A stretch of 5,339 bases of DNA, taken from Gammaproteobacteria bacterium. Its GTDB lineage: Bacteria; Pseudomonadota; Gammaproteobacteria; Pseudomonadales; Porticoccaceae. Of the stretch, positions 1 through 5,339 are shown piece after piece. The stretch spans positions 1 to 5,339 of the forward strand of contig QNFO01000112.1 in NCBI GenBank assembly GCA_003646355.1, written 5' to 3'. Every line of letters starts with the position of its first letter. Within the stretch, counting starts at the first letter, position 1. Made by a program: the position numbers and the translations under genes. The notes under the pieces were generated by a model, which saw nothing but the letters and a program-made list of their open reading frames with translations, was not told the origin of the DNA and did no database searches.

Positions 1-1134
1 ATGTCTCAACTCGCTGACAACCTTGAATCTGAGGTTAAAACAGCGGTTGATCATGTCCAGATCAGTAGTAAAACCATGCGGGCCAAAACAGAAGAAATGT
101 CGGTCAACCTGGAAGATGTTGGGCAACAGACGAACACAGTTGTTGAATTATCAAATAATACCGCTCGCAATGTTGAGTCTTGCGCCTCAGCGGTAGAAGG
201 CATGTCAGCTTCGGCGCAAGAAATTTCTCAACAATCTGAAAACTCTCTGAAGGCAACAGTTGATGCTGAGAGGGAGGTTGAAAAAACTACGGTTATTGTC
301 AATGAGCTGGCTAATGCGGTGGAGGAGATTAGTGACATTGCCAATGTTATTAAAGAGATCGCCGGGCAAACGAATCTGCTAGCACTTAATGCAACGATTG
401 AAGCTGCACGAGCGGGAGAGGCTGGGAAGGGCTTTGCTGTTGTTGCCTCTGAAGTGAAAGATCTCGCCAGTCAAACGGCCCATGCAACGGGGCGTGTTGA
501 TACACAAATTACCAGTATTCAGCAGATGGCAATTGAAACCGCGGGGGCAATAGAAAAAATTGGTTTGTCCGTCCATGAATCAAGTGAGATTTCAAAAATA
601 GTTGCCAGCGCTGCTGAAAAACAACTGACCGCCACGCGTGAGATTAGCCATAATATTCATGAAGCTGCTCAGGCAACGAAAAAGTCATCGGGCAATATTG
701 TTGATGTGGCGACAAAAACAAACGATTGTCGCTTGTTAGTTGAGCAAGTTACTGGTGAGTCTAACGGTGTTGCTGAAGCTACTCAGTCTTTATCGAGTAA
801 AGTGGCAACAATTTTGACCAATCTTCGACATTACGAGGCCTTTAATCGTCGTGAAAATACGCGTCATGAAACGGCGTCACCGGCGCCCTGTGAAATTGAG
901 AGCATGGGCGAAACGTTCCTGGGCCATGTGCAAAATATTAGCCGTACGGGTGCTGCAATAACGGTTCGCTCGACAGTACAAAAGAGTGACGAGCTGGGTT
1001 TACGTGTGGGAGACCATGCGGCGCTTAAGGCTCGCGTTATTGACAATGAAAACGGCGTTGTTCGTATTCATTTTAATGACCAGCAAAATGCAGCAATCAG
1101 CGAATTGCTGCGTGAAAAATTCCTTAATTCTTAA
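1..1134 (+). CDS. Methyl-accepting chemotaxis protein signalling domain with C-terminal PilZ domain (probably 5'-truncated by the window)
   Basis: This is a chemoreceptor output module that would control the CheA kinase through CheW, with a putative cyclic-di-GMP-binding PilZ domain at its C-terminus. Residues 1-275 or so form a long, mostly helical, Ala/Glu/Ser-rich hairpin. The conserved signalling tip lies at about 119-160 and includes [18 protein letters not shown] (123-140), with Glu134 and Arg137 where receptor-trimer contacts are expected, then GFAVVASEV. Residues 283-377 look like PilZ: an R-x-x-x-R motif (Arg284, Arg288) and N-x-S-x-x-G (Asn312, Ser314, Gly317), followed by beta-rich sequence. 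These two motifs bind c-di-GMP in known PilZ proteins. No membrane segment, HAMP or sensor domain is present. The first residues resemble the linker that follows HAMP in longer receptors, so the ATG at base 1 may be internal and the true start upstream. If it is the real start, the protein is a 377-residue soluble receptor. No CheR/CheB-docking pentapeptide ends the protein. Domain calls are firm; the start is not. Confidence 0.88.
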   Translation: MSQLADNLESEVKTAVDHVQISSKTMRAKTEEMSVNLEDVGQQTNTVVELSNNTARNVESCASAVEGMSASAQEISQQSENSLKATVDAEREVEKTTVIVNELANAVEEISDIANVIKEIAGQTNLLALNATIEAARAGEAGKGFAVVASEVKDLASQTAHATGRVDTQITSIQQMAIETAGAIEKIGLSVHESSEISKIVASAAEKQLTATREISHNIHEAAQATKKSSGNIVDVATKTNDCRLLVEQVTGESNGVAEATQSLSSKVATILTNLRHYEAFNRRENTRHETASPAPCEIESMGETFLGHVQNISRTGAAITVRSTVQKSDELGLRVGDHAALKARVIDNENGVVRIHFNDQQNAAISELLREKFLNS

Positions 1135-1152
1135 TTTTATAAGCCCGTGTTA

Positions 1153-1185
1153 AGGGGCGTCGTGCAGTTTACGCGCCTCTGTTTT
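1153..1185 (+). terminator. Probable intrinsic terminator of the MCP-PilZ gene
   Basis: Beginning 19 bases after the stop codon, AGGGGCG (1153-1159) pairs with CGCCTCT (1174-1180) with one G-U wobble, around a loop of about 14 bases. It is followed by GTTTTC (1181-1186). The T-run is short, so efficiency is uncertain. Read on the other strand, the same stem could help end the convergent small gene, but there the T-tract is poor. Confidence 0.5.
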
Positions 1186-1206
1186 CTCTACGAGACGTTT
1201 CAGTCT

Positions 1207-1410
1207 TTACGGGGGTGGGCAGATAAACTCAAGCGCCTCCTCATGAATAACCAGGTCGCAGCGGTTTTGTTTGGCGATTTGTCGCGCAATATTTAAGTAG
1301 ATAATTTTATCGTCTTCATCGCAGCGTTGGCGAAACTCATCGCGGGGCATGGTGAGTATTTCTCCGCGTACCATCTGCTCGAATTCATCGTAAAGATCGG
1401 CTGTCGACAT
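1207..1410 (-). CDS. Small acidic hypothetical protein, 67 residues
   Basis: I do not recognise this protein family. It begins MSTADLYDEF and is rich in Asp and Glu in its first half. It is probably largely helical, with no membrane segment or signal peptide, three scattered cysteines (30, 51, 64) and a C-terminal triple proline. Support for a real gene is a well-placed ribosome site, AGGA on the minus strand at 1418-1421 seven bases before the ATG, plus an AT-rich upstream region with a TATAAA box (minus strand, 1431-1436). It also fills its intergenic space without overlapping either neighbour, and its codon choice resembles that of the flanking genes. It is convergent with the MCP-PilZ gene and divergent from pepP. 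The YgfB-family (UPF0149) protein often found upstream of pepP is far longer and on the same strand, so this is not that gene. The function is unknown. Confidence 0.65.
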   Translation of the reverse strand: MSTADLYDEFEQMVRGEILTMPRDEFRQRCDEDDKIIYLNIARQIAKQNRCDLVIHEEALEFICPPP

Positions 1411-1417
1411 TGTTAAA

Positions 1418-1436
1418 TCCTGGTAAATATTTTATA
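1418..1436 (-). promoter_or_regulatory. Candidate -10 box and ribosome site for the small acidic protein
   Basis: On the minus strand, TATAAA (1436 down to 1431) is followed by CCAGGA (1423 down to 1418), with the ATG at 1410. The -10 is a good sigma-70 match, but no convincing -35 lies 16-18 bases upstream. The implied leader is short, about 14 bases. The ribosome site is the stronger part of this call. Confidence 0.35.
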
Positions 1437-1455
1437 GCGTCAGGGTAACAGAAAG

Positions 1456-1610
1456 ACTATCTATCGGCGCACCTCTGCCTGCTCTTGGGTGGCGGGCAAT
1501 TCCGTGAGAAGATCCTCTCCTTGCAATGGCGGGACAATCTGCCGCTATAGAACGCATGGAATAAAATGCTGTGCCAAATTTACTCCTGTGTGCTTGTTCT
1601 ACTATCTATC
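1456..1610. repeat. Pair of 10-bp direct repeats (ACTATCTATC) in the divergent intergenic region
   Basis: ACTATCTATC occurs at 1456-1465 and again at 1601-1610. The first copy lies where the -35 of the small minus-strand gene would be expected. The second lies just upstream of the pepP ribosome site and overlaps a weak TACTAT box (1600-1605). A second, imperfect repeat lies between them: TGGCGGGCAAT (1490-1500) and TGGCGGGACAAT (1527-1538). These could be regulator sites or chance. Confidence 0.35.
1521..1551 (+). promoter_or_regulatory. Weak candidate sigma-70 promoter for pepP
   Basis: TTGCAA (1521-1526) and TATAGA (1546-1551) are separated by 19 bases, longer than the usual 16-18. Both boxes are reasonable matches, but the spacing makes the call weak. 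It would give a pepP leader of roughly 65 bases. No better pair was found in 1411-1620. Confidence 0.25.
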
Positions 1611-1623
1611 TTAAGAGGCTGTG

Positions 1624-2934
1624 ATGATTAGCAGTAATGAATTTGCCCGTCGGCGAAAAGAGTTAATGGCAATGATTGGCAAAGATGCCATCGCTATTGT
1701 CCCCGCAGCGCCGGAACGTACCCGCAGCCGAGACACGCTATACCCCTATCGTCAGGACAGTGACTTCTACTACCTGTGTGGTTTTCCCGAGCCGGAAGCG
1801 GTACTGGTGTTAATCCCCGGCCGCACGCAGGGCCAGTGTGTTTTATTTTGCCGCGAGCGCGATAGAGAGCGAGAAACCTGGGACGGTTATCGTGCCGGGC
1901 CTGAGGGTGCTTGTGAACAATACGGTGCTGATGATGCTTTCCCTATTACCGATATGGATGATATTTTGCCCGGTTTACTGGAGGGTAAAAGCAAAGTTTA
2001 TTCTGCGATTGGTAAAGACAAAGAATTTGATCAGCATTTAATGGAGTGGGTTAACAGCATTCGCGCCAAAGCGCGCACGGGTGCTGTCCCCCCTGGCGAA
2101 TTTGTCGATCTTGATCACTTGCTCCATGAAAATCGCCTGTTTAAAAAACCGGCTGAACTGAAGTTAATGCGCAAGGCGGCAAAGATCTCCGCCGAAGCCC
2201 ACTGCCGCGCTATGCGCGCGTCCAAACCCGGTCTTAACGAATATCAATTGCAGGCCGAAATTGAACATACTTTCGCCATGGAGGGAGCCAGTTTTCCCGC
2301 CTATACATCCATCGTTGGGGGCGGCGACAACGCCTGCATTCTGCATTACGTAGAAAATAATCAGCCGCTCAACGATGGAGATTTGGTGCTGATTGATGCC
2401 GGTTGTGAATACCAACACTACGCAGCGGACATTACGCGAACCTTCCCGGTGAACGGGCGTTTCAGTCCCGAACAAAAAGCGATTTATGAACTCGTATTAA
2501 AAGCACAGTTGGCGGGTATTGAAGCGGCACAGGCGGGTAATCATTGGGATGCTCCCCATCAAGCGACTGTTCAGGTTATTACAGCAGGTCTGGTTAAGCT
2601 GGGTTTGCTCAAAGGCAGCGTCAAAAAGTTAATTGCCGCCAGCGCTTATAGTGAGTTTTACATGCACCGGGCCGGTCATTGGCTGGGCATGGATGTTCAT
2701 GATGTAGGTGATTACAAAGTCCATGGCGAGTGGCGTTTACTTGAGCCGGGGATGGTGATGACTATCGAGCCCGGCATTTATATCGCCCCTGATTGTAAAA
2801 AGGTCGCCAAAAAATGGCGGGGTATTGGCGTGCGAATTGAAGATGACGTGGCGATCACCCGTAAGGGTACGGAAGTGTTGACCTCAGGTGTGCCTAAAAC
2901 CGTGGCAGAGATTGAAGCTTTGATGGCTGATTAA
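1624..2934 (+). CDS. pepP: Xaa-Pro aminopeptidase (aminopeptidase P, M24B family)
   Basis: This cytoplasmic metallopeptidase removes the N-terminal residue from peptides whose second residue is proline. The 436-residue length is close to E. coli PepP (about 440). An N-terminal aminopeptidase-P domain (about 1-130) carries YPYRQDSDFYYL and GFPEPEAVLVLIPG. The C-terminal pita-bread catalytic domain (about 170-430) has all five expected metal ligands: Asp258 in LVLIDAGCEY, Asp269 in AADITRTFP, His352 in HRAGHWLGMDVHD, Glu382 in TIEPGIY and Glu406 in VRIEDD. The conserved His241, His359 and Arg404 are also present. I chose ATG 1624 because AAGAGG (1613-1618) is five bases upstream; the adjacent GTG at 1621 would leave only two bases and add one residue. 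In many gammaproteobacteria pepP is directly followed by ubiH; here a chemoreceptor gene intervenes. No terminator follows pepP, so it may be cotranscribed with that gene. Identification is essentially certain. Confidence 0.97.
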   Translation: MISSNEFARRRKELMAMIGKDAIAIVPAAPERTRSRDTLYPYRQDSDFYYLCGFPEPEAVLVLIPGRTQGQCVLFCRERDRERETWDGYRAGPEGACEQYGADDAFPITDMDDILPGLLEGKSKVYSAIGKDKEFDQHLMEWVNSIRAKARTGAVPPGEFVDLDHLLHENRLFKKPAELKLMRKAAKISAEAHCRAMRASKPGLNEYQLQAEIEHTFAMEGASFPAYTSIVGGGDNACILHYVENNQPLNDGDLVLIDAGCEYQHYAADITRTFPVNGRFSPEQKAIYELVLKAQLAGIEAAQAGNHWDAPHQATVQVITAGLVKLGLLKGSVKKLIAASAYSEFYMHRAGHWLGMDVHDVGDYKVHGEWRLLEPGMVMTIEPGIYIAPDCKKVAKKWRGIGVRIEDDVAITRKGTEVLTSGVPKTVAEIEALMAD

Positions 2935-3105
2935 GGTTTCTGTCTTTTTCTGTGTGCGTCAATTCACAATTGCTCGCTCTCGGTGAGAGGAAAGGCTTAG
3001 GAAGGAGTACTGTCGTCGGTCTTGGTGTTTCTCGCCTCAGGTGATTGGTCAAAATGGCCGTCGGGTTGGAGAATGAAAACCGCAATCTACGGAGATTAGA
3101 CGATC
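2935..3105 (+). other. Spacer between pepP and the second MCP, with the MCP ribosome site
   Basis: No intrinsic terminator is visible: the T-rich run at 2938-2950 lacks a preceding stem, and the small hairpin CTCTC/GAGAG (2977-2981, 2985-2989) lacks a T-run. The probable ribosome site of the MCP is ACGGAG (3089-3094), 11 bases before its ATG, which is rather long. A stronger Shine-Dalgarno-like GAAGGAG (3001-3007) precedes no ATG at normal spacing. No convincing sigma-70, sigma-28 or sigma-54 promoter was found. Confidence 0.5.
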
Positions 3106-4266
3106 ATGGGCCTGTTCAATAAAAAGAATGAGACAGCCAGCGAAGCCGATAGCAAGCCAGCAGCAGATGCCAATCAGGCCAGTGTAAATATACCTCCCGT
3201 AATAAATAGCGAGCCAGATCCAGCGGCCATGGCCGTATTGCGCAAATTAGCCGCTGGTGACTTAAGCGCGTCCGCAACGGCGCCAGATTCTGAACTTGCA
3301 GAGCTGGTCGAAAAAGTCCGACTAAGGTTTGGCGAATCGGCCAGCAATACCTCGACCCTGGTTGCAACTTTACAGGGTGATCTCAGTACTGCCTTGGCTC
3401 AGGGCAAGCAACTCGTTGACTCTTTTAAGAATGAAGGCGAGGCTGAATTAAAAAATGCGCGGGCTTTGAATAAAAGGCTAAGTGCCATGGCTAACGCTAT
3501 GGAAGAGCTTTCCTCTCAAGTTATCGATATTACCCAGCACGCCGATAGCTCCCAGGACAACGTTAATGCCGTATCGAAAACCGCTAGCGATCTTTCTGTG
3601 GCGGCGAGCGAAATTGCCTCTAAAACGCAGGTGGCCTGTGATATTACAGCTCGGGCAGTGACCAATGTTGAAGAAGCCTCGGGGCTGTTTGCCGGTCTGG
3701 AAGCGGCGGCTGCGGAAATCATGAAAGTGACCAATACGATTACCGAAGTATCTGATCAAACCAAGCTATTAGCACTCAACGCCACCATTGAAGCGGCACG
3801 AGCCGGCGATGCGGGTCAGGGTTTTGCTGTTGTTGCTAGCGAAGTGAAAGAGCTCGCGACCCAAACCAACGTCGCTAATACTGATATTAAACAGAAGATC
3901 GATATCATTCACGATGCGATACAAAGTAGCGTGGTATCGATGGATGAGGTCAGGGCTGTAATCACTCAGGTTAATGAAATTGTTAGCGGCATCGCTGAAG
4001 CTGCCCAGCAGCAATCGGCGAGCACTGGCGATATCTCGCAAAGAATGAATGAGGCAAGCCAGGGGATTATTGGTGTCGTTAGTAAAGTTGGTGACACTGC
4101 AGTGGCGATTGAAGAAATGAACGGTACTGCATCTGAAGCTTCAAGCGAACTCAATAATTCCGTGGAAGGCTTGAGTCGCTTGGTTGAAGCCAGCATGCAT
4201 TTGGCGAAAGACAACCTGTCCCATATTAAGCAGGCCCAGGCCGGGGCAGAGAGCATTACTAGCTGA
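3106..4266 (+). CDS. Soluble (cytoplasmic) methyl-accepting chemotaxis protein
   Basis: This is a chemoreceptor-type signalling protein of 386 residues, expected to act on a CheA/CheW complex from the cytoplasm because no signal peptide or membrane segment is present. Residues 1-40 are polar, Ala/Asn/Pro-rich and probably disordered. Residues 40-75 (LRKLAAGDLSAS, then ELAELVEKVRLRFGE) resemble the second half of a HAMP domain. From about 80 to 375 the protein is a long coiled-coil hairpin. Its tip, at about 214-250, reads [18 protein letters not shown] then GFAVVASEV, with Glu229 and Arg232 conserved. Lys220 replaces the usual Asn of QTN. There is no recognisable sensor domain and no C-terminal CheR/CheB docking pentapeptide; the protein ends ESITS. 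Glu pairs such as MEEL and EEMN flanking the tip could be methylation sites, but this is inference. The gene lies 171 bases after pepP and is closed by a strong terminator, so it may be the last gene of a pepP transcript or be transcribed alone. MCP identity is secure; the stimulus is unknown. Confidence 0.95.
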   Translation: MGLFNKKNETASEADSKPAADANQASVNIPPVINSEPDPAAMAVLRKLAAGDLSASATAPDSELAELVEKVRLRFGESASNTSTLVATLQGDLSTALAQGKQLVDSFKNEGEAELKNARALNKRLSAMANAMEELSSQVIDITQHADSSQDNVNAVSKTASDLSVAASEIASKTQVACDITARAVTNVEEASGLFAGLEAAAAEIMKVTNTITEVSDQTKLLALNATIEAARAGDAGQGFAVVASEVKELATQTNVANTDIKQKIDIIHDAIQSSVVSMDEVRAVITQVNEIVSGIAEAAQQQSASTGDISQRMNEASQGIIGVVSKVGDTAVAIEEMNGTASEASSELNNSVEGLSRLVEASMHLAKDNLSHIKQAQAGAESITS

Positions 4267-4310
4267 GTCGATATTTAGCCTTTTACCAGGCGACTTGAAC
4301 AAGATACAAC

Positions 4311-4332
4311 ACGGGGCTTCGGCCCCGTTTTT
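4311..4332 (+). terminator. Strong intrinsic terminator after the soluble MCP gene
   Basis: A perfect 7-bp stem ACGGGGC (4311-4317) / GCCCCGT (4322-4328) closes a TTCG tetraloop and runs into five Ts (4328-4332). The C(UUCG)G loop is exceptionally stable, so this is a textbook Rho-independent terminator. It lies 45 bases after the MCP stop and should uncouple ubiH from pepP and the MCP. Confidence 0.92.
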
Positions 4333-4352
4333 GATGAAAAGTAGGAGATTTA

Positions 4353-4391
4353 GGCGACGAAAGGGCGCTCGCCGCGTATAGTTTCAACTAT
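4353..4391 (+). promoter_or_regulatory. Candidate ubiH promoter with overlapping palindrome
   Basis: TATAGT (4377-4382) is a good -10 match. GGCGAC (4353-4358), 18 bases upstream, matches only the GAC half of a -35. The perfect inverted repeat ATAGTT-TC-AACTAT (4378-4391) overlaps the -10 and could be an operator. A promoter is expected in this region because the terminator just upstream separates ubiH from the preceding genes. The exact boxes are uncertain. Confidence 0.35.
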
Positions 4392-4405
4392 TACCCAAAT
4401 CCTCA

Positions 4406-4415
4406 ATTGATCAAT
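4406..4415. repeat. 10-bp perfect palindrome upstream of ubiH
   Basis: ATTGATCAAT is a perfect palindrome ending 16 bases before the ubiH ATG, inside the presumed untranslated leader. It may be a regulator half-site or chance. No Shine-Dalgarno sequence is evident between it and the start codon. Confidence 0.3.
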
Positions 4416-4431
4416 CCTTCGAGCTACTTCC

Positions 4432-5339
4432 ATGAGTGGAGTTCTTAATCAACATTGGCACTTTGCCATTGTCGGGGCTGGTTTAAGCGGCTCCTGTCTC
4501 GCCTTGCTGCTGGCCCGCGAACAGCGTCAGTGGAATATCCTGCTAATCGATACCCAAGCCCCAGCAACTGAGCCGGACCATCGCGCATCGGCCCTCTCGG
4601 CCAGTACTGTCGATGTCCTGCAAACCATGGGCCTCTGGTCTGATCTGGAAGCGAATACTGCAGCCATCACGGCGATTGATGTTTCCGACCGGGGTCACCT
4701 CGGTTCGGCCAGCTTGAATGCCAGTGAGCAAAAGCTTCGTGCTTACGGCCATGTTGTTGAGAATGCACATTTGGCCGAGGTGTTTGAGCAAGCCCTCCCG
4801 ACATTCCCCAATATCACGCGTATTCAATCTTCTGCCCCATCGCTGATTAAACCGCGACGCGGCGGCATGAGCTTGATCCTTGAGCAGGGCGAATGCCTGG
4901 CTGACCTGGTGGTTATTGCCGGTGGCGAGCATCGCGCACTAGCGGAAAAGCTGGGTATTACTTATCGCAGTTATGATTATCAACGGGTGGCGATGGTTGC
5001 CAATTTAACCATGGCTGAGGCTCATGCGGGTCTAGCCCATGAACGTTTTACCGGCGACGGTGCTATAGCGCTATTGCCGCTGTCGGGTGAGGGCGAAAAA
5101 CGGGTTTCACTGGTTTGGACGCTACCAGCCGAGCAGGCCGAGGCGATGCAAGCGGTCTCGGCCGAAGGCTTTATTGTCAGCCTTAACGAGCAGCTGGGCA
5201 GTCGGGCGGGCACGGCACTCGAGGTCGATTATCGCCAGTGTTTCCCGGTGAAAAAAATCATCGCCGCAGAACAGGTACGCAGTCATTTATTGTTGTTGGG
5301 CAATGCCGCGCACAGCATGCACCCGGTGGCCGGGCAGGG
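4432..5339 (+). CDS. ubiH: 2-octaprenyl-6-methoxyphenol hydroxylase, FAD-dependent (3'-truncated by the window)
   Basis: This aromatic-ring flavin monooxygenase of ubiquinone biosynthesis hydroxylates the methoxyphenol intermediate before C-methylation, acting in the Ubi protein complex. 302 complete codons are visible; E. coli UbiH has about 390, so roughly the last 90 residues are missing. The N-terminal FAD-binding Rossmann motif is G15-A-G17-L-S-G20. An Arg motif follows (Arg51 in HRASALS), then VSDRGH and ERFTGDGAIALLPLS, both UbiH-like. The window ends in GNAAHSMHPVAGQG (290-303). The Gly-Asn in this last motif is typical of UbiH, whereas UbiI/VisC and UbiF usually have Gly-Asp, so UbiH is preferred. 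Odd: the DG motif (usually A-D-G) reads A163-G164-G165. The start ATG at 4432 puts the Rossmann motif at the expected distance, though no good ribosome site precedes it. The gene lies downstream of a strong terminator and so probably has its own promoter. Confidence 0.92.
   Translation, partial: MSGVLNQHWHFAIVGAGLSGSCLALLLAREQRQWNILLIDTQAPATEPDHRASALSASTVDVLQTMGLWSDLEANTAAITAIDVSDRGHLGSASLNASEQKLRAYGHVVENAHLAEVFEQALPTFPNITRIQSSAPSLIKPRRGGMSLILEQGECLADLVVIAGGEHRALAEKLGITYRSYDYQRVAMVANLTMAEAHAGLAHERFTGDGAIALLPLSGEGEKRVSLVWTLPAEQAEAMQAVSAEGFIVSLNEQLGSRAGTALEVDYRQCFPVKKIIAAEQVRSHLLLLGNAAHSMHPVAGQ

Noticed and set aside
361..480. Nucleotide similarity between the two chemoreceptor genes (for example TTTGCTGTTGTTGC in both) as a possible recent duplication.
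   Set aside because: Similarity is confined to the signalling tip that is conserved in all MCPs; outside it the proteins differ in sequence and domain order.
2164..2475. A 103-codon open frame on the minus strand inside pepP.
   Set aside because: It is antisense to the conserved catalytic domain of pepP and shows no recognisable protein features; it is a shadow frame.
2932..2958. TAAGGTTT (2932-2939), close to the sigma-28 -35 consensus TAAAGTTT, ahead of the second chemoreceptor gene.
   Set aside because: At the required 11-base spacing the -10 reads TGTGTGCG, which matches GCCGATAA at only one position.
2938..2989. T-rich run and small CTCTC/GAGAG hairpin after pepP as a possible terminator.
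   Set aside because: The T-run precedes the hairpin instead of following it, and the stem is only 5 bp, so it does not fit an intrinsic terminator.
4334..4381. A 15-codon, very basic open frame (MKSRRFRRRKGARRV) right after the terminator.
   Set aside because: It has no ribosome site, lies in a region likely not transcribed from upstream, and its Arg richness follows from local base composition.
4456..4468. Inverted repeat TGGCA-CTT-TGCCA near the start of ubiH.
   Set aside because: It lies within codons for a conserved segment ahead of the FAD motif; spacing does not fit a sigma-54 promoter, and chance is the simpler explanation.

Overview
The window looks like chromosomal DNA of a motile, aerobic gammaproteobacterium of moderate GC content. 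The evidence is a typical PepP, a UbiH-type ubiquinone hydroxylase and two chemoreceptor-like proteins. Genus cannot be decided from the sequence; an environmental or marine gammaproteobacterium is only a guess.

Layout, left to right: (1) a methyl-accepting chemotaxis (MCP) signalling domain fused to a C-terminal PilZ domain (+ strand, 1-1134), probably the 3' part of a longer membrane receptor, followed by a plausible intrinsic terminator. (2) A small acidic unknown protein on the - strand (1207-1410). (3) A 210-bp divergent intergenic region with a 10-bp direct repeat, one copy near each flanking gene. (4) pepP, Xaa-Pro aminopeptidase, complete with all metal ligands. (5) A 171-bp spacer without a terminator. 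(6) A second MCP (3106-4266), soluble and with no membrane segment, followed by a very clear intrinsic terminator. (7) A short regulatory region with two small palindromes. (8) ubiH, which runs off the right edge with about the last 90 residues missing.

How the genes relate: in many gammaproteobacteria a YgfB-family (UPF0149) gene, pepP, ubiH and a second ubi hydroxylase form one tight operon. Here a chemoreceptor gene plus terminator separates pepP from ubiH, no YgfB-like gene lies upstream of pepP, and a second receptor gene lies nearby. The two receptors share the conserved signalling tip but differ in architecture: one carries a putative c-di-GMP-binding module, the other is cytoplasmic with a HAMP-like remnant. 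Neither ends in a CheR/CheB-tethering pentapeptide.

I found no mobile element, CRISPR array, tRNA or rRNA. I see no clearly new multi-gene system. The points most worth a second look are the MCP-PilZ fusion, the receptor inserted between pepP and ubiH, and a Gly in place of the usual Asp in the DG motif of UbiH.
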